The notes under the pieces are model-generated. The model was not told the DNA's origin, searched no databases, and saw only the letters and a list, made by a program, of their open reading frames with translations. This document shows, in pieces, positions 30,938 to 44,200 of a DNA stretch of 64,000 nucleotides. How positions within the stretch are numbered: the stretch's first letter is position 1; the number at the start of each line of letters is the position of its first letter. The position numbers and the translations under genes are program-made. The DNA comes from Sphaerotilus montanus (GTDB taxonomy: Bacteria; Pseudomonadota; Gammaproteobacteria; Burkholderiales; Burkholderiaceae_C): NCBI RefSeq assembly GCF_013410775.1, contig NZ_JACCFH010000001.1, forward strand, positions 248,001 to 312,000, in the 5' to 3' direction.

Positions 30938-33031
30938 GTGATCCCCCAAGGCTTCATCCAGGACCTGCTCGCCCGCGCCGACATCGTCGACGTGGTGGGC
31001 CGCGCCGTGCAGCTCAAGAAAGCGGGCATCAACTACAAAGGCCTGTGCCCGTTCCACGGCGAGAAGTCCCCCAGCTTCATCGTCAGCCCGTCACGCCAGA
31101 CCTACCACTGCTTCGGCTGCGGCGTCCACGGCAACGCGGTCGGCTTCCTGATGGAGCACAGCGGCCTGGGCTTCGTCGAGGCGGTGAAGGATCTGGCGCA
31201 GGACGTGGGCATGACCGTGCCCGACGACGACAACAGTCCGGAGGAACGCGCCCGCGCCGCCAAGGTCCGCGAACACCAGATCACGCTCGGCGACGTGCTG
31301 CTGAAAGCGAGCAATCACTACCGCGCTCAGCTCAAGGACAGCCCGCGCGCCGTCGCCTACCTGAAGGGCCGCGGCCTGACCGGCGAGATCGCCAAGCACT
31401 TCGCCCTCGGCTACGCGCCGGGTGGCTGGCATGGGCTGTCGAGCGCCTTCGGCAAGTACGACGACCCGCTGCTGGTCGAGTCCGGCCTGGTGATCCTGCA
31501 GGGCGACGACGCGGCCGAGCAGCGCCGCTACGACCGCTTCCGCGACCGGATCATGTTCCCGATCCGCAACCCCAAGGGCGAGGTGATCGGCTTCGGCGGA
31601 CGGGTGCTGGACCAAGGCGAGCCGAAGTATCTGAACTCGCCGGAGACGCCGGTGTTCAGCAAGGGCCGCGAGCTGTACGGCCTGTTCGAGGCGCGCGCCG
31701 CGATCCGCCAGCGTGGCTTCATCCTCGTCACCGAGGGCTACATGGACGTGGTGGCGCTGGCGCAGCTCGGCTTCGGCAACGCGGTGGCCACGCTCGGCAC
31801 GGCCTGCACCGGCGAGCACATCGTCAAGCTGCTGCGGTTCTCCGAGCAGGTGGTGTTCAGCTTCGACGGGGACGCGGCCGGGCGGCGGGCGGCGGCACGG
31901 GCGCTGGAGGCCGTGCTGCCGCACGCGAGCGACACGCGCAGCTTCCGCTTCCTGTTCCTGCCGGCCGAGCACGACCCGGACTCCTTCATCCGCGAGCGTG
32001 GGCCGGAGGCCTTCGAGGCGTGCATCCACGAGGCGTTCACGCTGTCGCGGCAGTTGCTGGCGGTGGCTGGCGACGGCTGCGACCTGGCCAGCCCCGAGGG
32101 CCGCGCAAGAATGCTGGCGCAGGCGCGGCCGCTGTACGAACTGCTGCCGGACGGGTTGCTGAAAGCACAGTTGCTGGTCGAACTGGCCCGCGACGGTGGC
32201 TTGACGGCCGATGTACTGCTGCACCACTGGGCGGCGGCAGGCGCGCGCCGGGGCGACCGCCGACGCGCAGAGCCCGGACATGCCGAACATCAGCCCCACG
32301 CTGCGCCAGCCCCTGCCCCGCGCCACCACGACGAGCCGGACTGGGACAACGCTCCACCGCCTGACGAGGCGCCGCCGGAAGCCGATCCGAACGACCTCGG
32401 CTACGACCCGATGGACGATGGCACGCCCGAGCATGCCAAGGACTGGCGCAGCAAGCGCGGCAAGGACTTCGGCGGCCGTGGCGGCAAGGGCCGCAGCTTC
32501 GGCAACGATCCGCCGCCATGGGCACGCAAGGGAGGCAGCGCGGCCATGGCGTCGCCACGTCGGCCACCGCCGCGCACGGCGTCGCTGCTGGACCGTGCCG
32601 CCTGGCTGATGGTGCAGAACGCGCAGCTCTGGCTGGATCTGCCCGGCGAGGTCCACGAATTGCTGGTCCAGCAGAGTGCACCGCATGGCGGATTCTTCGC
32701 CGCGCTGGAGCGGCTGCTGCACGACCAGGGTGTGCTGGGCGCCGCCGGCATCCTCGCCGCGCTCGACGAACTGGCCCAGGATCCAGCCGAAGCCGGGCTG
32801 GGCGCGCTGCTGGAACGCATCCGCCGGCTGCACGAACTCGGCAGCGATGCACCGCTGGCAGACGATCTGCGCGTGGTCGTCGACCGGGTGCGGCTGCAGG
32901 CGGTCGAGGACGAGATCACCCTGCTGCTGGAATCGGGTGAACTCTCGGAAGCGGCCACCCAGCGGCGCAATGCCCTCTTTGCACTGCGGTCCCAGCTCAA
33001 GAGCCGGCCCGCCAGAAACGCTACTGTATAA
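30938..33031 (+). CDS. dnaG: DNA primase
   Basis: Makes RNA primers at the replication fork, 697 residues. The CHC2 zinc site is C37, H40, C58, C61. The TOPRIM core has VTEGYMDVVAL and FDGDAAGRRAA. A ~120-residue Pro/His/Asp/Gly-rich linker (about 440-540) joins it to the C-terminal helicase-binding domain, longer and more disordered than usual. GTG start at 30938. rpoD follows, but rpsU, usually upstream in the macromolecular-synthesis operon, is absent. Confidence 0.95.
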   Translation: MIPQGFIQDLLARADIVDVVGRAVQLKKAGINYKGLCPFHGEKSPSFIVSPSRQTYHCFGCGVHGNAVGFLMEHSGLGFVEAVKDLAQDVGMTVPDDDNSPEERARAAKVREHQITLGDVLLKASNHYRAQLKDSPRAVAYLKGRGLTGEIAKHFALGYAPGGWHGLSSAFGKYDDPLLVESGLVILQGDDAAEQRRYDRFRDRIMFPIRNPKGEVIGFGGRVLDQGEPKYLNSPETPVFSKGRELYGLFEARAAIRQRGFILVTEGYMDVVALAQLGFGNAVATLGTACTGEHIVKLLRFSEQVVFSFDGDAAGRRAAARALEAVLPHASDTRSFRFLFLPAEHDPDSFIRERGPEAFEACIHEAFTLSRQLLAVAGDGCDLASPEGRARMLAQARPLYELLPDGLLKAQLLVELARDGGLTADVLLHHWAAAGARRGDRRRAEPGHAEHQPHAAPAPAPRHHDEPDWDNAPPPDEAPPEADPNDLGYDPMDDGTPEHAKDWRSKRGKDFGGRGGKGRSFGNDPPPWARKGGSAAMASPRRPPPRTASLLDRAAWLMVQNAQLWLDLPGEVHELLVQQSAPHGGFFAALERLLHDQGVLGAAGILAALDELAQDPAEAGLGALLERIRRLHELGSDAPLADDLRVVVDRVRLQAVEDEITLLLESGELSEAATQRRNALFALRSQLKSRPARNATV

Positions 33032-33032
33032 T
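33027..33032 (+). promoter_or_regulatory. Possible -10 box of an rpoD promoter at the dnaG end
   Basis: An exact TATAAT overlaps the dnaG stop, 235 nt before rpoD. No clear -35 is seen at 16-18 nt. Promoters within or after dnaG that serve rpoD are known in E. coli. The remaining 33033-33266 gap shows no gene. Confidence 0.35.
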
Positions 33033-33266
33033 TGAAGGTTGGTTTCGATGCGGCAAGAGTGACAGCAGCGCCTGCCGGCCCCGGCCACCCGCGACACGGG
33101 TCATACCAGGCCACCCCCACCGCCAGCGCTGCACCTTCAGGGATGTTCACGCCAGCTTGCCCGCCTGAGAAGCGGCTCGTCCGCGAGCGCCTGCAGTGCG
33201 CCGCCCGAGACTTGTGATTCAGGCTCAAAGCCCCACCGTATCCGAGCACCCCAGCCGAGGAATCGC

Positions 33267-35594
<2,328 letters not shown>

Positions 35595-35611
35595 CCCGCC
35601 GGCAAGGCAAC

Positions 35612-35665
35612 GGGGGATGGACAGCTCCCCCCTGAACATGGCCCTGCATCTGTGGGGCCATTTCA
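35612..35665 (+). terminator. Terminator region after rpoD
   Basis: Two stems follow the rpoD stop: GGGGGA/TCCCCC (35612-35631) and ATGGCCC/GGGCCAT (35638-35661), the second followed by TTCACTT. T-poor, so termination may be partly Rho-dependent. Confidence 0.55.
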
Positions 35666-35721
35666 CTTCTGCAATCTCTGGATGCGCACTGCTTCACGAA
35701 ACGACAAGGTAAACTGAGCGC

Positions 35722-36657
35722 ATGCCGCAGACCGTCACTTGCACCGTTCTCTTTGCCGATCTGCGCGGCAGCACGTCCCTGTACGAAAGCCTGGGGAATG
35801 CCGAGGCCGCGTCCGTCGTCACGCACAGCGTGGCGGTGGTTGCCCGCATCATGGAAGGCCAGGGCGGGCGGGTGATCAAGACGCTCGGTGACGGTCTGAT
35901 GGCGGTGTTCCCGCACCCGGTCGGTGGCGTGCGGGCCGCAGAGGAAGTCCACGAGTCGCTCGAACGGGTCATGGGGGCCGCGCGTCCGTCACGCAGCCCG
36001 GTGATGCGCGTGCAGATCGCCATGGCGCATGGCGAGGTGATCGAGGTGGCCGGCGACTGTTTCGGCGATGCGGTGAACGTGTCCGCCCGGCTGCTGGACC
36101 ACGCGGGAGACAACGAGACCCTGATCACGTCGCAGACCCTGGCCGTGCTGCCGCCGGATGTGCGGGAGCGGTTTCGCCGGCTGGAGCGGCTGCACCTGCG
36201 CGGGCGCGTCGAGCCGGTCGAGGTCTGGCGGTTCGAGCCACGGCGCTCCGGCCCGGATCCGCTGTCGACCATGTTCGGCGACTCGGCGCCCACCACGGTG
36301 CCGGAGGGCATCCGCCTCGTCAGCGAAGGCGTCTCGCGCATCCACACGGTGCGCAACCTGCCGGCCATCCTGGGCCGCAGTCACGAGGCGGCGTATTGTC
36401 TGGACGACAGCCGCGTCTCGCGCATGCACGCCCGCATCGAGTGGCACAGCGGCAACTTCCAGCTCACCGACCTCAGCTCCAACGGCACCTATGTGCGCTT
36501 CGGGCGGCAGTCCGAGGTGGTCACGCTGCGCCGCGGGGCCTGCACGCTGCATGGCCGCGGCGTGATCTGCCTGGGCGTCAGCCCGAACATCATCAACGCC
36601 CCCACGGTCAGCTTCGAAGTCCTGCGCTTCGACGACACGGACCCGCTGCCGCTCTGA
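35722..36657 (+). CDS. Class III adenylate/guanylate cyclase with C-terminal FHA domain
   Basis: 311 residues. The N-terminal class III cyclase domain (about 5-170) keeps the residues needed for catalysis: metal-binding D13 (FADLRGST) and D57 (GDGLMAVF), purine-selecting K53 and D112, and transition-state N119 and R123. These favour ATP, hence cAMP, but activity is inferred. The C-terminal FHA domain (about 205-300) has GRS, SRMHARIE and SSNGTYVRF, so it should bind phosphothreonine peptides. There is no membrane segment. It converges on the diguanylate cyclase gene with a 9-nt gap. Confidence 0.88.
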   Translation: MPQTVTCTVLFADLRGSTSLYESLGNAEAASVVTHSVAVVARIMEGQGGRVIKTLGDGLMAVFPHPVGGVRAAEEVHESLERVMGAARPSRSPVMRVQIAMAHGEVIEVAGDCFGDAVNVSARLLDHAGDNETLITSQTLAVLPPDVRERFRRLERLHLRGRVEPVEVWRFEPRRSGPDPLSTMFGDSAPTTVPEGIRLVSEGVSRIHTVRNLPAILGRSHEAAYCLDDSRVSRMHARIEWHSGNFQLTDLSSNGTYVRFGRQSEVVTLRRGACTLHGRGVICLGVSPNIINAPTVSFEVLRFDDTDPLPL

Positions 36658-36666
36658 ACCGGCGCG

Positions 36667-38205
36667 TCAGGCTGCGGCACTGGCGTCGGCCTCGGCCGCT
36701 GCGGTCTGCGCGGGCTCGAACAGCGTGCAGCGGTTGCGCCCCGAGCGCTTGGACAAGTAGAGCGCCTGGTCCGCCTGGTCGATGAGCTGCTCCAGCGAGA
36801 GCCTCGGCGAGCGCGTCACCGCCACCCCGAAGCTGGAGGTGATGCTGAGCCGGGGCTCGTAGTCGATGCCGTCGCCGGCCGTGTCCTGCACCAGCTTGCG
36901 CAGCCGCTCGGCGAAGACGGCCGCCTGCGCCTCGTCGCTGCCGGGCAGCATCACGCAGAACTCTTCCCCGCCATAGCGGCAGGCCAGTCCGGTCTCGGCA
37001 GCCGCCCCGTTGTAGATGACCGCCACGGCCTTGATCACCTCGTCGCCGATGGCATGGCCATAGCGGTCATTGAACGACTTGAAGTGGTCGATGTCGCACA
37101 TGATGACCGCCACCGGCTGCCCCAGCAGGTTGCACTGGTCCTTCTGGGTGCCGCCGGTTTCGAAGAACGCCCGGCGGTTGAGGCAGTCGGTCATGGGATC
37201 GCGGGTGGCCAGACGGAACAGCTCGGCGTTCTTCTTCTGGATCTCGTCGTTGGCGGACTGCAGCTGGCTGGTCGTCAGACGCAGGCTCTCGTTGCTGCGT
37301 TCGATGTGGGTCTGGTCGGAAATCACGACCAGACAGCCCACCGTCTGCTGCTTCTGCTCGATCGGACTGCAGCTCACCAGGGTCACCCGCAGTTCCTCCC
37401 CGAGGCGCAGCTTCATCGGCAGCCGGGAGCAAGGCGTATGGGTCTGCAACGCCAGGGTCCAGGGATAACCGACGCCCGGCTGCAGTTCCGCGCCATCGCG
37501 CAGCCAGCCGTGCTCTTCCAGCCGGCGGCCGATCTGGACACTGCGCTGACCGACCAGCACCCGGAAGGCCTCGTTGACCAGCACGACGCGGCCCTGCCCG
37601 TCCAGCATGATGACCGACTCGGACAGCGTGTTGTAGGCCTTGCTCACCCGCTCCGGCACCGCCGTGCTGGGATCGAGCTGGTGCAGCACCTTGCCCAGAT
37701 ACAGCCGCAGCAGCACCACCAGCCCCGCGAAGGTCAGCATCGGCCACAGCGCCTGGGGAATCAGCAGCATCTGCGGAAAGGACTCGGCGGCGATCGGCGC
37801 CCAGTGCAGCTCCAGCGCCCCCCATGGCTGCCCCTGCAGCATCACCGGCACACGGATGTGGGTGGATGTACTGCGGAAATCCGGCCGGACACGCGGTGGC
37901 GTGACCCCCGTCACCGCGACCGCCTCGCCAGCCGTGGAACGCAGCGCCATGCCGAGCAGCAGGCCCTCGTTGCGGCGCGCGCCATACAGCACCTGGTCCA
38001 CGTCCTTCGGCCCCAGACGCGTCGCGACCAGCGCGATCTGGTCGGCCAGCAGCTGGCTGACCGCCTGGCGCCGATCGATCTCCATGCGCACCGGGCTGGG
38101 CACCAGCCCGAAGGCATAGTCCAGCCCCATGAGACACAGCACCACGAGCGCGGCGATGCCCACGGCAATGCGGGTGATCGTGTCGGGTGGCCAGGGAAAT
38201 CGCAT
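36667..38205 (-). CDS. Membrane PAS-GGDEF diguanylate cyclase
   Basis: 512 residues: a membrane segment (about 12-32), a short extracytoplasmic sensor region (to about 145), a second segment (about 148-168), a PAS-like domain (about 190-300) and a C-terminal GGDEF domain with intact active site RYGGEEF. No RxxD inhibitory site is seen upstream of GGEEF, so product inhibition may be absent. It should make c-di-GMP. Its ATG lies 6 nt after the stop of the giant protein gene with only a weak ribosome site, which suggests translation coupled to the giant gene. Confidence 0.9.
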   Translation of the reverse strand: MRFPWPPDTITRIAVGIAALVVLCLMGLDYAFGLVPSPVRMEIDRRQAVSQLLADQIALVATRLGPKDVDQVLYGARRNEGLLLGMALRSTAGEAVAVTGVTPPRVRPDFRSTSTHIRVPVMLQGQPWGALELHWAPIAAESFPQMLLIPQALWPMLTFAGLVVLLRLYLGKVLHQLDPSTAVPERVSKAYNTLSESVIMLDGQGRVVLVNEAFRVLVGQRSVQIGRRLEEHGWLRDGAELQPGVGYPWTLALQTHTPCSRLPMKLRLGEELRVTLVSCSPIEQKQQTVGCLVVISDQTHIERSNESLRLTTSQLQSANDEIQKKNAELFRLATRDPMTDCLNRRAFFETGGTQKDQCNLLGQPVAVIMCDIDHFKSFNDRYGHAIGDEVIKAVAVIYNGAAAETGLACRYGGEEFCVMLPGSDEAQAAVFAERLRKLVQDTAGDGIDYEPRLSITSSFGVAVTRSPRLSLEQLIDQADQALYLSKRSGRNRCTLFEPAQTAAAEADASAAA

Positions 38206-38211
38206 GCAGGC

Positions 38212-41200
38212 TCAGGTCCGTTGGTCAAGGATGTCTTCCGCCAGCTCTGCCAGCGATCCCGGAATATCGGTATCCAGCCACTCGACTTCAGTCCCCTCCG
38301 GCTGCTTCGGGGCGTTCACGCTCAACACGGGCAAGGGATCGAACTGCCGCCAGGGCGGCGACACGGCGATCAGGCTGGCCACCAGTCCGGTGGCGCGCGT
38401 GGCCCAGAACACGAGACCGACCGACAGCGCCATGCCGCCGACCCGCACCGTGCTGCCGCTGTCCCAGCGCAAGTCCGGTCCATCGTCCGACTCGCTCTGC
38501 TGACGGGCCGATTCGGTCGTTCCCCGGGAACGCTCATCGGTGGGCGTCCACTGGAGCAACGCCGAACGTTCCTGCACGAAGCCGCTCAGATCGATGGGTG
38601 CGTCCAGCATCACCAGCAGTTCGCCGGGCGGCAGTCGGGCCATGTCCGGCGCCATGCCGGAGGGGAACCCCACGCTGCCCCGACCACTCCCTGTGCGCTC
38701 GCCCGGCACAACCAGACCGACACCCGGAACGGACACGGTGGTCGCCCGCACCAGAACCGGTCCACGCACCGATCCAGCGTCGGAGGCAACCGCCGTTGCG
38801 GAGGCGTCGCTGTCGCGGTCGGTCGTGGTCAACCGACCGGCACCCCGTGTCGCGAACACGCCGTTTTCACCCCCGGCGATCTCGGACGTGATCCGATCGA
38901 GTCGGTCGACAGCCCCGGTGCCAGCCAGCGGCTCCTGGAGACCACCGCCAGCGGTCGAAGCCAGTTCGAGTCCGCTGCCCGGCGAAGGGAGCGACTCGAA
39001 TCTCGGTGGCAATGCCTCCATGGAAGGCACCGGATCGGAAGACAGGTCCGGTTGCGGAGCCGACGCGGCCGGCTGCACCCGCACCTCCACCTGGCGTGGC
39101 CCGACCACCCAGTCGCCCTCCGACAAGGTCAGAGAGAAACCCGCGGTCGCCGTGCGGCCCGACTGCACGAACACGACCCGACCTGCCGTCACGTCCGCCT
39201 GCGTGAACCGGGTGATGGCGCTCCCAGGTGCGTCGACCCGCTCGAACACGCCTGAACGGACGTCGCTCACCGTATAGACCAGCCCGGCATCCGGGGTGTC
39301 CGGGTCGGTCGCCTGGAACATGCCGGCATCGAGCACCACCTGACCGCCCTGCGCCACCGCCAGCTGGCTGTTGACCAGCACCGGTGCCTCGTTGACGTTG
39401 GTGACCAGCAGCGTCAGCGCGCGGGTACCGACCAGCGTGCCGTCCGATACGCTCACGACCAGCTCGTAGGCGTTGTCGTGGTTGGCATCCTGTGGTGCCT
39501 CCTGGTCGGTCGTCAGCCTGAAGGTCAGCAGCCCGCTGGCCGGATCCAGTTCGAACAACGCGGCATCCGCGCCCCCGCTGATGCGGAACGTCAGTGCCTG
39601 CGTCGGCTGGTCGGCATCGGTCACGTCCAGAACGCCCGACCACGGCACCCCTTCCGGCACCGACACGGTCACTGCAGCCGCACCGCCGTCCGAGGTGAAC
39701 CTCGGCGTGTTGTCATTGGTGCCCGTGACCGCCACGGCGACGGCCTGGATCGCTGTGAGGCTGCCATCGCTGACCTGCAATGTCACGTCGTAGAGGTTGT
39801 CAGCGTTGGCATCGCTCGGTGCTTCATGGTCTGGCGCGGTTTGGAAGCTCAGCGCGCCCGTCGCCGCGTCGATCGTGAACCGGGCTGCGTCCGCGCCGCC
39901 GGTGATGCTGTAGGTGAGCGTCTGCGCGGGCAGGTCACCATCGGTCGCCGTCACCGTCATCACCGCGGTCGTGTTCTCGGCCACGCCAAAGGCGCTACCC
40001 GAGGTAATGGCTGGCGTGTTGTCGTTGACGGCAGTGACCGTCACTGCGATGGCCTGGGTCGCCGTGAGGCTGCTGTCGCTGACCTGCACCGTCACGTCGT
40101 AGCTGTTGTCGGCGTTGGCGTCACTCGGTGCTTCGTGGTCTGGCGCGGTTTGGAAGCTCAGCGCGCCCGTCGCCGCGTCGATCGTGAACCGGGCTGCGTC
40201 CGCGCCGCCGGTGATGCTGTAGGTGAGCGTCTGCGACGGCAGGTCACCATCGGTCGCCGTCACCGTTGTCACCGCGGTCGTGTTTTCGGCCACGCCACAG
40301 GCGCTACCCGAGGTGATGGCTGGCGTGTTGTCGTTGACGGCAGTGACCGTCACTGCGATGGCCTGGGTTGCTGTGAGGCTGCTGTCGCTGACCTGCACCG
40401 TCACGTCGTACACGTTGTCGGCGTTCGCGTCGCTCGGTGCTTCATGGTCCGGCGCAGCCTGGAAGCTCAGCACGCCGGTGGCCGCGTCGATCGTGAACCG
40501 GGCCGCGTCCGCGCCGCCGGTGATGCTGTAGGTGAGCGTCTGCGCGGGCAGGTCACCATCGGTCGCCGTCACCATCGTCACCGCGGTCGTGTTCTCGGCC
40601 ATGCTGAAGGCGCCACCCGAAGTGATGACTGGCGTGTTGTCGTTGGCATCCGTCACGGTCACCGCGATGGCCTGACTGGCGGTCAGGCTGCCGTCGCTGA
40701 CTTGCACCGTCACGTCGTAGACGTTGTCGGCGTTCGCGTCGCTCGGTACTTCGTGGTCTGCCGCGGTTTGGAAGCTCAGCGCGCCCGTCGCCGCGTCGAT
40801 CGTGAACCGGGCCGCATCCGCTCCACCGGTGATGCTGTACGCCAGCGTCTGTGCGGGCAGATCGGCGTCGCTCGCCATCACCGTCGTCACCGTGGTCGTG
40901 TTCTCCGCCACGCTGAATGCGCTACCCGAGGTGATGGCCGGCGTGTTGTCGTTGATCGCCGTGACCGTCACCGCGATCGCCTGCGAGGCGGTCAGGCTGC
41001 CGTCGCTGACCTGCACCGTCACGTCGTACACGTTGTCGGCGTTCGCGTCGCTCGGCACCTCGTGGTCCGGTGCCGTCAGGAAACTCAGCGCGCCGGTGGC
41101 AGCGTCGATCGTGAATCGAGAAGCGTCCGCGCCGCTCGTGATGCTGAAAGTCAGCGTCTGCGCTGGCAGATCGGCGTCGCTGGCTGTCACCGTCGTCACG

Positions 41201-44200
41201 GCCGTCGCGTTCTCGGCCATGTTGACAGCGCTGCCCGAGGTGATGGCCGGCGTGTTGTCGTTGACGCCCGTGACCGTCACCGCGATCGCCTGCGAAGCGG
41301 TCAGGCCTCCGTCGCTGACCTGCACCGTCACGTCGTACACGTTGTCGGCGTTCGCGTCGCTCGGTGCTTCGTGGTCCGGCGCAGCCTGGAAGCTCAGCGC
41401 ACCCGTGGCCGCGTCTATCGTGAACCGGGCCGCGTCCGCGCCGCCGGTGATGCTGTAGGTGAGCGTCTGCGCGGGCAGGTCACCATCGGTCGCCGTCACC
41501 GTTGTCACCGCGGTCGTGTTTTCGGCCACGCCAAAGGCGCTACCCGAGGTGATGGCTGGCGTGTTGTCGTTGACGGCAGTGACCGTCACTGCGATGGCCT
41601 GGGTCGCCGTGAGGCTGCTGTCGCTGACCTGCACCGTCACGTCGTAGACGTTGTCGGCGTTCGCATCGCTCGGTGCTTCGTGATCTGGCGCGGCGATGAA
41701 GCTCAGCGCGCCGGTAGCCGCGTCGATCGTGAACCGGGCGGCGTCCGCCCCACCGGTGATGCTGTACGCCAGCGTCTGTGCGGGCAGATCGGCGTCGCTC
41801 GCCATCACCGTCGTCACCGCCGTCGTGTTCTCCGCCACGCTAAATGCGCTACCCGAGGTGATGGCCGGCGTGTTGTCGTTGATCGCCGTGACCGTCACCG
41901 CGATCGCCTGCGAGGCGGTCAGGCTGCCGTCGCTGACCTGCACCGTCACGTCGTACACGTTGTCGGCGTTCGCGTCGCTCGGTGCTTCATGGTCCGGCGC
42001 AGCCTGGAAGCTCAGCGCACCCGTGGCCGCGTCTATCGTGAACCGGGCCGCGTCCGCGCCGCCGGTGATGCTGTAGGTGAGCGTCTGCGCGGGCAGGTCA
42101 CCATCGGTCGCCGTCACCGTTGTCACCGCGGTCGAGTTCTCGGCCACGCTAAAGGCGCTACCCGAGGTGATGGCTGGCGTGCTGTCGTTGACCGCCGTGA
42201 CCGTCACCGCGATCGCCTGCGAGGCGGTCAGGCTGCCGTCGCTGACCTGCACCGTCACGTCGTAGACGTTGTCGGCGTTGGCATCGCTCGGGGCTTCGTG
42301 GTCGGGCGCCACAGCAAACTGCAGCACGCCCGTGGCGCTGTCGATCGTGAACCGCGCGGCGTCCGCACCGCCCGTGATGCTGTAGCTCAGCGTCTGCACA
42401 GGCAGATCCACGTCGGTCGCCACCACCGTCGTCACTGCAGTCGTGTTCTCCGCCACGCTACGGACTGCGAGGGCACCGCCACCATCGCTGGTGATGCTCG
42501 GGGCATCGTTGGTGGCCGTGACCGACACGGTGCGGGCCACGGTGAGGCTGTCAGCGTAGGCATCGCGCACGGTGAACGTGACCGTCCGGGGCTGTGTGCT
42601 CGGGCTGTCGCTGGTGTTGTCGTAGGTGACGCTGCGCAGGGCCGTCTGGTAGTGCGCCAGACTGGCCGTGCCGCTCAACGTCAGGTTGCCGGCCGAGGCG
42701 TCCCAGGTGCCAGTGATGCCATTCTGGTTGACGAAGCCCAGCACGTCCTCGCCGCTGGCGTGGTGGGTGGTGATCTGCACCACGGCCATGCTCAGCGTGG
42801 CGCTGTCGGCGTCGTTCAGCGTCAGTCCGGGATCGACCACGGTGGCGCCGGCTCCTTCGACATGGCTGGCACTGCCGCCCGACACGCTGACGACCGGGGC
42901 CTGGGGCGCGGTGAACTCGATCGTCAGGGTGGGCCGCAGGCTGGCGTCGGCGTGTTCGGAGGAGGCGAAGCTCCAGGTGTCGGCGCTGCTGGACACCAGC
43001 GCCCAGCCGTGATTCGGGGCCGTCCCGTCCAGCCATGCCTGCACGGTGGCCGCCGACACGGCGATGTTGTTCCAGCCGAGCTGTCCGGCGCTGAACGAGG
43101 TCTCCACCGAGGCCGCCGCCTCGCTCGCGTCGGTCTGCACGCCATTGACCAGCGAGGCGTGGGTCGAGGATTCGCTCCAGCCCACGAGCATGCGGCGCAG
43201 CTCGATGAAGTCGGCAGCATCCCGCTCCAGCACATGGATCGACAGCGTCGCCGAGGAGATCGTGGCGCCGAGGGGCACCTGACCTGTGCCGCTGCCAAAG
43301 AGGTTGTCGAACCGGATCAGCCCCGTAGACAGCGGAGAACCATCGTCGCTGCGCACGAGGTTGGCGGTGCCGTAGGCGGATGTGGGCGTGCTGTCCTGGA
43401 CGTAGGTGTCCTGGGTGCCGGTGTAGCCCGCCTCCCCTTCGCGGAACCGGAGTCCCCCGACGATGACCTGGACCGAGCCGGCAGCCGTCGCCGGTCCGCC
43501 ACTGCCCGCATTGCCAAGGTCATCGAGCAGGACGCTCACGGTGGCTGCACCGACATGGCCGCCCGCCGGAGCAAAGACGAGCCCGTCCAGCGCCGCCTGC
43601 AGCGCCGCCACCGAGCCGCTGAACACGAGACTGGCATCGGCCGTGCCGTCGCCCGTGGAGAAGGTCAGCCCGGCCGTGCTGGCCAGGGTCAGCGTCCCGT
43701 GGGCAGTGCCGAGGGTGAGCTGCAGCGAGGCGCCCCCGGCGTCGACATCCGACAGCGTCAGGCGGTTGCCGTTGGCAGCAGACAGCGTGAGCGGTGTGCC
43801 GGCCGCGGTGGTCTGCAATCCGGGCAGGCTCAGCACGGGCGCATCGTTCACCGCCGAGACATCGAAGGTGAATGTCGCCGGTGTCGGATCGGTATCGATG
43901 CCGCCGTTGGCCACACCACCGGCGTCGATCACCGCGAAGGTGAAGCTGGCCAGACCGGCGCCACTGGCATCCGCCGGCGGCTGGTAGCGCAACTGGCCCA
44001 GATCCACCACGGCGACGGTCTGGCCCGCCGTCACCGGCACACCCGCCCACGTCAGCACCCCGGTGTTCGGCAGCGTCGTGAACTGCACCGCCTGCAAGGC
44101 GTGTCCCTCTGGGTCCGTCAGACCGAAATCGGCGGCCGAGAACACGTAGACGCTGTCTTCGGCCAAGGTCACCGTCCGGTCGATGCCGGCGGGAGCGTCG

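Noticed and set aside
39712-42492. CRISPR-like regular repeats
   Set aside because: The period is 309 bp, repeats are coding in frame, and there are no short spacers.
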